Below, piece after piece: positions 1 to 4,325 of a stretch of DNA of 5,186 nucleotides. Source of the stretch: Thermoplasmata archaeon. Its GTDB lineage: Archaea > Thermoplasmatota > Thermoplasmata > Lutacidiplasmatales > UBA184. The notes under the pieces were generated by a model. The model was not told where the DNA came from. It saw only the letters and a program-made list of their open reading frames with translations, and made no database searches. Both the position numbers and the translations under genes were made by a program. The DNA lies in NCBI GenBank assembly GCA_030043835.1, contig JASHWY010000003.1:1-5186 (forward strand), written 5' to 3'. The stretch's first letter is position 1. Each line of letters starts with the position of its first letter.

Positions 1-1011
1 GAGCTGCTCTTCGAGGACGGAGGGGTCCGGGAGATCCCGAAGACGAGCGCGGCACTCCTCGAGCGTCACGCCCCACAGTCGCTCGGTGTCGGCGCGTCCC
101 ACGTTCACCGTGAGGGCCCCTGTACCGTCGTCCAGCACGATCCGCGCCCGAAGGTCGGGGCGTCCCATGACCTGACCGTGGATCCGGCAGATCCCGCTCT
201 TCACCGATCGTTGGCACGTAGGACATCGATAGACGAGGCCGCTCGGGGGAAGGAGGCCGACGACGATCCCCTCGACCGCGAGGGCCGCCCCCCCGCCCTC
301 GTCCTCGACGAGGGCGATCGTACGGGGCGAGGCTCGGAGCCACTCGGCCGGCTCGGGGAGGCCCTCGCTCTCGATTCGTTCGACCGTCGAGCGATCGTCG
401 AGCACGAGCTGGGGGCGACCGCGGAAGCCCCGGACGTACCCACCGAGGACCCGGATCGCTTCCCCCTCCTTGAGCCCGAAGTCGCTCCAGGAGGAGAGCG
501 CGATCGCTCCCGTCCGGTCGGCGACGAGGCCGTCGAAGACCACGCGCCGCTCCTCTCCGACCGTCACCGTACGGGGGCCCACGCGGACGACCCGGACCTC
601 GACGCTGAACCCCTCGTCCGGAGGGGTGAGCTCCTTCACGGTCTTCGTCGGGACCTCGTCGGCGCGCAGGCGAGGAAGCTCGACCGGGCTCGCCGGGCCG
701 ATGCGGGTCTTCCAGGAGAACACGAGCTCGGGACGGCCGCGGAACTCGCGGACCTCGGCCCCGACGACGCGCACGACGGTTCCCCGGTCCACGCCCTCGC
801 GCGGAGGGTCCCACCAGGTGAACCGGACCGTGGCCGTGCCGTCGCTCACGAGGCCGGAAAGGAGCGGTCGGCGGGTTCCGTCCGTGCGTCGGGTGACCTC
901 GCGGCGCTCGGCCGAGACGATCCGAGCGACGAACTCGACCGGGCCCGAGGCAGGGGCGAGGTCGCGCAGGTGAACCTCGAGGGCTCCGTTCGTGAGAGGT
1001 TCGGGGGGCAT
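1..1011 (-). CDS. rpa: Replication protein A-like ssDNA-binding protein with OB folds and a zinc finger (partial, C-terminus beyond window)
   Basis: The minus-strand frame opens at ATG 1011-1009 and stays open to the left edge (337 codons, no stop), so the protein is C-terminally cut. Three OB-fold-like units are visible: residues about 10-105, 125-212 and 240-335. The first two share a repeated signature: RVVGAEVREFRGRPELV (81-97) and RVLGGYVRGFRGRPQLV (187-203), each preceded by a glycine turn and a V/I-rich strand (SDGTATVRFTWW, ADRTGAIALSSW). The third unit contains a likely zinc finger, CPTC-x8-CRIH (C263, C266, C275, H278), followed by RIVLDDGTGALTVNV. This arrangement is typical of euryarchaeal RPA, which coats single-stranded DNA during replication, repair and recombination. 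The start follows a TATA-like box by about 36 bases, which implies a short leader; no convincing ribosome site precedes it. The gene is divergent from pyrF. The family call is firm; the exact paralogue (RPA41-like or RPA32-like partner) cannot be settled without the C-terminus. Confidence 0.86.
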   Translation of the reverse strand, partial: MPPEPLTNGALEVHLRDLAPASGPVEFVARIVSAERREVTRRTDGTRRPLLSGLVSDGTATVRFTWWDPPREGVDRGTVVRVVGAEVREFRGRPELVFSWKTRIGPASPVELPRLRADEVPTKTVKELTPPDEGFSVEVRVVRVGPRTVTVGEERRVVFDGLVADRTGAIALSSWSDFGLKEGEAIRVLGGYVRGFRGRPQLVLDDRSTVERIESEGLPEPAEWLRASPRTIALVEDEGGGAALAVEGIVVGLLPPSGLVYRCPTCQRSVKSGICRIHGQVMGRPDLRARIVLDDGTGALTVNVGRADTERLWGVTLEECRARLRDLPDPSVLEEQL

Positions 1012-1045
1012 GGGGCCTTGCCGGAGGCGGACCACCCCCTGCCGC

Positions 1046-1053
1046 GATAAAAG
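1046..1053 (-). promoter_or_regulatory. TATA-like box for rpa
   Basis: On the minus strand the sequence reads CTTTTATC, one of the few AT-rich runs in this intergenic region. Its centre is about 39 bases upstream of the rpa ATG. With the usual archaeal spacing of about 25 bases from box to transcription start, the leader would be roughly 10-14 bases. The call rests on motif and spacing only. Confidence 0.55.
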
Positions 1054-1057
1054 GGTC

Positions 1058-1104
1058 CCGCGACGGGCGAACGGTGAAGCACGCCGACGCCCGCACCGTC
1101 GCGG
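1058..1104. repeat. 9-bp perfect inverted repeat between the rpa and pyrF promoters
   Basis: CCGCGACGG at 1058-1066 is the exact reverse complement of CCGTCGCGG at 1096-1104, with 29 bases between the arms. Each arm sits just upstream of one TATA-like box: 4-5 bases from the rpa box and about 11 bases from the pyrF box. It could be a shared regulator site or a chance repeat in GC-rich DNA. An overlapping shorter pairing (CGGGCG at 1064-1069 with CGCCCG at 1088-1093) also exists, which weakens a specific reading. Confidence 0.4.
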
Positions 1105-1112
1105 AATGGTCA

Positions 1113-1124
1113 CAAGCCTTTTGG
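1113..1124 (+). promoter_or_regulatory. Probable TATA-region of the pyrF promoter
   Basis: The sequence AAGCCTTTTGGC is the only T-rich run upstream of pyrF. Its centre lies about 28 bases before the GTG at 1148, the spacing expected for a leaderless archaeal transcript. The match to a TATA consensus is weak because the run is TTTT flanked by G/C. It matters mainly because it argues against the in-frame ATG at 1106, which lies upstream of it. Confidence 0.4.
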
Positions 1125-1147
1125 CTCGAACCCCCTCACCGGCCGCG

Positions 1148-1990
1148 GTGCCGTTGAAGTTCGTCCAGAAGGTCGATCGCATCCTCAACGCCCGCGACTC
1201 CCTCGTGTGCGTCGGTCTCGATCCGGATCCCGCGCTCATGCCGAGGCCGCTCCGTCGCCTCCCGCCGGCGACCCAGCTGGACCGGTTCTTGGACGGAATC
1301 GTCGCCGCGACGTACCCCCACGCCGCAGCGTACAAGATGCAGCTCGGGGCCTACCTTCCTTACGGGCCCAAGGCGTTCGGGTCCCTCGCCCGGATCGTGA
1401 AGCGGATCGGCCCCACGCGGCTTCGCATCTTCGACCTCAAAGCGAACGACATCCCGAACATCATGCGACTCTTCCGGGAAGGGATATTCCGGCAGTTTGG
1501 CTTCGACGCGATCACCGTCACGCCGTGGCTCGGCTGGGAAACCCTCCAGCCGTTCCTCGACGATTCGGCCCACGGGATCTTCGTCGTCGCGCGGTCCTCG
1601 AACCCCGGCGCGCTCGATTTCCAGGACATCCCCACGCCCCGGGGACCGCTCTGGCTCGCCATCGTCGGCGAGGCCCGACGGCTCGCCCATGCGCACGGGA
1701 ACGTTGGCGTGGTGATCGGCGCAACGTTCTCGGACGCCTTCCGGGCGACGCGCGCGACGCTGGGAAACACGATCCCGATCCTCGTCCCGGGAATCGGCGC
1801 GCAAGGGGGCTCGCTCGCGACCGCCGTCCGCGAAGGCGTCGACGCCAACGGTCGGGCGCTCCTCGTGAGCGCCTCCCGCAGCATCCTCTACGCTTCCCAA
1901 GGCGGCGACTGGAAGAAGGCGGCCGGCGTCGAGGCCGAGCGCCTGAAGGTCCAGATCAACCAGCTGCGCGCAGGGCTTCGTACAGGCTGA
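1148..1990 (+). CDS. pyrF: Orotidine 5'-phosphate decarboxylase, type-2-like
   Basis: This cytoplasmic enzyme decarboxylates OMP to UMP, the last step of de novo pyrimidine synthesis. From GTG 1148 the protein has 280 residues. An N-terminal barrel strand VCVGLDPDP (21-29) is followed by KMQLGAYLPYG (63-73) and the catalytic DLKANDIPN segment (96-104) with the Asp-Lys-x-x-Asp charged network D96, K98, D101. The phosphate-binding end is seen in RSSNPGALDFQ (149-159), VIGATFSD (189-196), VPGIGAQGG (213-221) and SASRSILYAS (241-250). The SSNPG, GAT and PGIGAQGG pattern and the length near 280 resemble the type-2 PyrF group (TIGR02127-like, found for example in actinobacteria, myxobacteria and haloarchaea) more than the short canonical archaeal form. 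GTG 1148 was chosen because it sits about 28 bases after the promoter-like run and directly precedes the first conserved helix; ATG 1106 would add 14 unconserved residues. The 3' end overlaps the convergent glycosyltransferase by 35 bases. Confidence 0.93.
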   Translation: MPLKFVQKVDRILNARDSLVCVGLDPDPALMPRPLRRLPPATQLDRFLDGIVAATYPHAAAYKMQLGAYLPYGPKAFGSLARIVKRIGPTRLRIFDLKANDIPNIMRLFREGIFRQFGFDAITVTPWLGWETLQPFLDDSAHGIFVVARSSNPGALDFQDIPTPRGPLWLAIVGEARRLAHAHGNVGVVIGATFSDAFRATRATLGNTIPILVPGIGAQGGSLATAVREGVDANGRALLVSASRSILYASQGGDWKKAAGVEAERLKVQINQLRAGLRTG

Positions 1991-3089
1991 CGAGCTGGCC
2001 GGCGACCGTCGGGCCGCCGAAACGCGCCTCCGCGCGCCGTCGGCCCGCCGCGCCCATCGCGAGCGCGCTCACGGGGTCGTCGAGCAGCGTGCGGATCTTC
2101 TCGGCGACGTCGCGGGCAATGAGCGGCTCCGTGAGGAGGCCTTCCTTCCCCGGCTCGATCACCTCGCGGACCCCCGGCATGTCCGCCGTCACGACGGGAA
2201 GGCCGCACGCCATCGCTTCGGCCACGGCGAGCCCGAACCCTTCGAGGCGGTTTTGGGAGGGAAAGACGAAGATGTCGGCGAGCGCGAGGTACCTGGGGAG
2301 CTCCTCGTCCGAGACGTTGGGTAAGAAGCGGACCCGGTCTCCGAGCCTCGATCGCCGAGCCTGTCCGACGAGGTTCGGGAGCAGCGGCCCGGACCCGATC
2401 ACGACGAGGACGACGTCGTCCGGGAGGAGCCGCATCGCCTCGAGGATCACGTCGACTCCCTTGTGCGGAACGAGCCGGCCCGTGAACGCGAGGACCCGCT
2501 TCCCGTTAAGCGTAAGATCGGAGCGGAGGGCGGACGCGTCGATGCCCGGACGGAATCGCTCGAGATCGACGACGGAGGGGATCACCGTGAGGGGGCGGTC
2601 CCGCAGCACGGCCGACGTGATCCCGTAACTCTTCGTGTGCACGACGATCGCGTTCGCGCGATCGAGCGTTCCCGGCAGGAAGACCCGCTGGTAAAGCCCG
2701 GCCAGAAGACGGCCCGATACGCCACCCAGCACGAGGTCGCAGTGGTAGGTGAGGCAGATCGGGACCTTGGCTCGCTTCAATGCCCGGGCCGCCACGTACG
2801 ACGTGATCGGGGGCGGATAGTGGAGGTGGATCACGTCCGCATCGACCGAGCGAAGGAGCTTTCCCGAGCCCACGTCGATCGGCGTGTTGAGCACGACCCC
2901 GAGCGAGCGGGAACGGAGGATCCGGTACCCTTCGAGCCGCTCCTCGGCAGGAAGCCGTTGGTTAAATCGGCTCGTGATGACCGTGACCTCGTGGCCTTCC
3001 CGAGCGAGCTCGCGGGCCAGGCTCCGAACGTGCGATTCGACGCCCCCCGCGTGCGGGTAGAAGAACGGCGTCACCTGGACGATCCGCAC
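1956..3089 (-). CDS. GT4-family glycosyltransferase (GT-B fold)
   Basis: The protein of 377 residues transfers a sugar from an activated donor to an unidentified acceptor, probably a lipid or glycan at the inner membrane face. The N-terminal Rossmann domain starts RIVQVTPFFYPHAGGVE, with the GGVE acceptor-side loop at 15-18, and contains DVIHLHYPPP (85-94) and CLTYHCD (112-118). The C-terminal domain has GRLVPHKGVD (204-213), VVIGSGP (229-235), and the E-x7-E nucleotide-sugar site in EGFGLAVAE (E283, E291) followed by MACGLPVV. These are hallmarks of GT4 enzymes such as PimA/PimB-like and capsule or lipid glycosyltransferases, so specificity cannot be assigned. The start codon is GTG at 3089-3087, directly preceding the RIVQV strand. 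A GAGGGGGG run lies 11 bases upstream, a weak ribosome-site candidate. It lies 66 bases downstream of pdxS on the same strand and may be co-transcribed. There is no membrane segment. Confidence 0.9.
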   Translation of the reverse strand: MRIVQVTPFFYPHAGGVESHVRSLARELAREGHEVTVITSRFNQRLPAEERLEGYRILRSRSLGVVLNTPIDVGSGKLLRSVDADVIHLHYPPPITSYVAARALKRAKVPICLTYHCDLVLGGVSGRLLAGLYQRVFLPGTLDRANAIVVHTKSYGITSAVLRDRPLTVIPSVVDLERFRPGIDASALRSDLTLNGKRVLAFTGRLVPHKGVDVILEAMRLLPDDVVLVVIGSGPLLPNLVGQARRSRLGDRVRFLPNVSDEELPRYLALADIFVFPSQNRLEGFGLAVAEAMACGLPVVTADMPGVREVIEPGKEGLLTEPLIARDVAEKIRTLLDDPVSALAMGAAGRRRAEARFGGPTVAGQLVSLYEALRAAG

Positions 3090-3117
3090 GGGCCGGTTCG
3101 CCCCCCTCGACGTTACG

Positions 3118-3150
3118 CCCTCCGCCCGCCGGCGTACGGCCGTCGGAGGG
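3118..3150 (-). other. GC-rich stem-loop between pdxS and the glycosyltransferase gene
   Basis: CCCTCCG at 3118-3124 pairs perfectly with CGGAGGG at 3144-3150. After a 3x3 internal loop, GCCG at 3128-3131 pairs with CGGC at 3137-3140, leaving a 5-base loop. It begins 5 bases after the pdxS stop codon on the transcribed strand. No T-run follows, so it is not a classical terminator; it could slow polymerase, protect the pdxS mRNA 3' end or mark a processing site. Confidence 0.5.
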
Positions 3151-3155
3151 AGGCC

Positions 3156-4100
3156 TCAGGCCACCGTGGCGTCGCGCCGTCCCGCCCGGAGGGGCTCGGT
3201 CGACTCCCGGTGCTGGAGGAGCGACTCCGAAGGGATCGACGCGATGTCGATCCCCTTCATCGCCTCGCCGAGGCCGCTCGAAACTCGAGCGAGGACGTCC
3301 GGCTCCTCGAAGTGCAGCGACGCCTCGACGATGGCGCGGGCGACCTTCATCGGGTTCTCGGACTTGAAGATCCCGCTCCCGACGAAGAGGCCGTCGACCC
3401 CGAGGAGCCGGCACAGCGCCGCGTCGGCCGGGGTGGCGATGCCTCCCGCCGCGAAGTTGACGACGGGTAAGCGGCCCAGGGCCCGAACCTCGCCCAAGAC
3501 CGTGTCGGAGACCCGCTCTTTGTTCGCCCATTGGGAGAGGTCCTTCTTGGGGAGCTTCCGGACCTCCACGATCTCCCGCGAGATCTGATGGATGTGGCGG
3601 ACGGCTTCGATGACGTTTCCGGTCCCCGCTTCGCCCTTCGTGCGGATCATCGCCGCTCCCTCGTCGATGCGGCGGAGCGCCTCGCCCAGGTTGCGAGCGC
3701 CGCAGACGAACGGGACCTTGAACGCCTTCTTGTCGACGTGGAAGAACGGGTCGGCCGGGGTGAGGACCTCCGACTCGTCGATCATGTCGACCGCGAGGGA
3801 CTCCAGGATCCGGGCCTCGGCCGTGTGGCCGATTCGGCACTTCGCCATCACAGGGATCGAGACTCGGTCCCGGATCTCCCGGATCCTGAGAGGGTCGGCC
3901 ATCCGGGCGACCCCGCCCTCCGCGCGGATGTCCGCCGGAACCCGCTCGAGCGCCATCACGGCGACCGCTCCCGCCTCCTCGGCGATCGCGGCCTGCTCGG
4001 CGGTGGTGACGTCCATGATGACACCCCCCTGCTGCATGCGGGCGAAGCCCCGCTTCACGAGCTCGGTGCCGAACCGGAGCTTCTCCATGGGGTCGCTCAT
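3156..4100 (-). CDS. pdxS: Pyridoxal 5'-phosphate synthase, PdxS lyase subunit
   Basis: PdxS condenses ribose 5-phosphate, glyceraldehyde 3-phosphate and ammonia into PLP, working as a (beta/alpha)8-barrel dodecamer with the glutaminase PdxT supplying ammonia. The 314-residue protein is conserved along the barrel: GGVIMDVTT with D30, [18 protein letters not shown] (50-67), VMAKCRIGH with the Schiff-base lysine K87, [13 protein letters not shown] (105-117), [28 protein letters not shown] with the second catalytic lysine K155, [15 protein letters not shown] (214-228) and [11 protein letters not shown] (237-247). These correspond to the known Asp24/Lys81/Lys149 of Bacillus PdxS. The common RIGHFVEAQ is RIGHTAEAR here, and the tail is [21 protein letters not shown] in place of the usual short QERGW end. 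ATG 4100 follows a TATA-like box by about 30 bases. No pdxT is present in the window. Confidence 0.97.
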   Translation of the reverse strand: MSDPMEKLRFGTELVKRGFARMQQGGVIMDVTTAEQAAIAEEAGAVAVMALERVPADIRAEGGVARMADPLRIREIRDRVSIPVMAKCRIGHTAEARILESLAVDMIDESEVLTPADPFFHVDKKAFKVPFVCGARNLGEALRRIDEGAAMIRTKGEAGTGNVIEAVRHIHQISREIVEVRKLPKKDLSQWANKERVSDTVLGEVRALGRLPVVNFAAGGIATPADAALCRLLGVDGLFVGSGIFKSENPMKVARAIVEASLHFEEPDVLARVSSGLGEAMKGIDIASIPSESLLQHRESTEPLRAGRRDATVA

Positions 4101-4127
4101 GGTCTCGGACTCGTGAGGGGCGGCAAG

Positions 4128-4137
4128 CGTATAAGAG
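4128..4137 (-). promoter_or_regulatory. TATA box for pdxS
   Basis: The minus strand reads CTCTTATACG, a good archaeal TATA match, centred about 32 bases upstream of the pdxS ATG. With standard spacing, transcription would begin within about 5-8 bases of the start codon, so the mRNA is nearly leaderless. Confidence 0.65.
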
Positions 4138-4144
4138 CGTGCTC

Positions 4145-4158
4145 CGCGGGCTCCCGCG
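4145..4158. promoter_or_regulatory. 14-bp palindrome in the pdxS/thiB divergent promoter region (operator candidate)
   Basis: CGCGGG-CT-CCCGCG is a perfect 6-bp inverted repeat with a 2-base centre. It lies between the pdxS TATA box (ending at 4137) and the thiB TATA-like box (starting near 4162), about 7 and 3 bases from each. The size and placement suit a dimeric regulator that could act on both promoters, but no regulator is known for it and GC-rich palindromes arise easily by chance. Confidence 0.4.
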
Positions 4159-4168
4159 AACCTAAATC
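4155..4168 (+). promoter_or_regulatory. Probable BRE/TATA promoter for the thiB transcript
   Basis: The sequence CGCGAACCTAAATC contains a CTAAAT TATA-like core (4162-4167) preceded by a GAA-containing stretch that could serve as BRE. Counting about 25 bases downstream puts transcription start near 4188-4191, exactly where the TPP aptamer begins. That coincidence supports the assignment. Confidence 0.5.
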
Positions 4169-4190
4169 CCGGGGAGGCATGAGGCCGAAA

Positions 4191-4279
4191 GCAGGGGGAG
4201 CTGAGGCACGGCTGAGAGGACGAGGGCGACCTCGTCGACCCCAGGAACCTGCACGGGATAATGCCCGCGAAGGGAATGC
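4191..4279 (+). ncRNA. TPP riboswitch aptamer (THI-box)
   Basis: The leader has the ordered landmarks of the thiamine pyrophosphate aptamer. P2 is formed by GGGG 4195-4198 with CCCC 4239-4242. P3 is GCTG 4200-4203 with CGGC 4209-4212. The pyrimidine-sensing CTGAGA is at 4212-4217. GAACCTG is at 4245-4251. P5 is CGGG 4254-4257 with CCCG 4264-4267, closing a loop with the conserved ATAATG, and GCGAAGGGA is at 4267-4275. An extra 7-bp stem with a GCGA tetraloop (4219-4236) is inserted between CTGAGA and the 3' arm of P2, a position where an optional stem is known in this class. P1 looks only about 3 bp long (GCA 4191-4193 with TGC 4277-4279), so its ends are approximate. TPP binding would be expected to reduce expression of the downstream thiamine transporter gene. 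Confidence 0.93.
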
Positions 4280-4280
4280 G

Positions 4281-4325
4281 ATGCGCGACGTAAGACCCCT
4301 CTCCGCCGGCCCGCGGAGGGAATGA
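4281..4325 (+). CDS. Possible 14-codon leader ORF overlapping the thiB start (ATGA)
   Basis: An ATG at 4281, just after the aptamer, opens a frame encoding [14 protein letters not shown] and stops at TGA 4323-4325. The stop overlaps the thiB ATG (4322-4324) in an ATGA junction. The aptamer's own AAGGGA (4270-4275) lies 5 bases upstream and could act as a weak ribosome site that is buried when TPP is bound. The frame crosses the whole hairpin at 4299-4320, so its translation would open the thiB start region. The peptide itself resembles nothing known; any role would be through translational coupling. This is a hypothesis based on position, and a 14-codon open frame can occur by chance. Confidence 0.25.
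   Translation: MRDVRPLSAGPRRE
4298..4320 (+). promoter_or_regulatory. Riboswitch expression platform: hairpin that buries the thiB GGAGGG
   Basis: CTCTCCGC at 4299-4306 pairs with GCGGAGGG at 4313-4320 (8 bp including one U-G) around a 6-base loop, ending one base before the thiB ATG. It buries the GGAGGG (4315-4320) and crowds the start codon. No T-run follows, so control of translation is more likely than termination. CCTCTC (4298-4303) is also perfectly complementary to GAGAGG (4214-4219) in the aptamer, extendable to 8 of 9 pairs with GC 4305-4306 and GC 4211-4212. This provides an alternative fold without TPP in which the hairpin cannot form. Confidence 0.6.

Noticed and set aside
178..1050. 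Long plus-strand open frame (290 codons) opposite rpa
   Set aside because: It is antisense to a clear RPA coding frame, and its product is a low-complexity R/D/E/P-rich string typical of shadow frames in high-GC DNA.
1106..1147. Upstream in-frame ATG (1106) as the start of pyrF
   Set aside because: It lies upstream of the only promoter-like T-rich run and adds 14 residues outside the conserved barrel; GTG 1148 fits a leaderless start better. It remains a possible alternative.
1136..1900. Minus-strand open frame of 254 codons opposite pyrF
   Set aside because: The sense strand encodes an unmistakable PyrF; the antisense product has biased composition and no recognisable domain.
1207..2628. 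Plus-strand open frame of 473 codons spanning pyrF and the glycosyltransferase
   Set aside because: It crosses two well-supported genes in other frames, and its product is arginine/serine/proline-rich without motifs.
2463..3470. Plus-strand open frame of 335 codons opposite the glycosyltransferase and pdxS
   Set aside because: It is a shadow of two conserved genes, with highly charged, motif-free sequence.
2962..3840. Minus-strand open frame of 292 codons in another frame of pdxS
   Set aside because: It overlaps pdxS on the same strand in a different frame and encodes a G/R/P-rich product; PdxS is conserved end to end.
4299..4325. Intrinsic transcription terminator after the TPP aptamer
   Set aside because: The hairpin is followed by AATGACC with no T-run, and it overlaps the ribosome-site region of thiB, so control of translation is the better reading.
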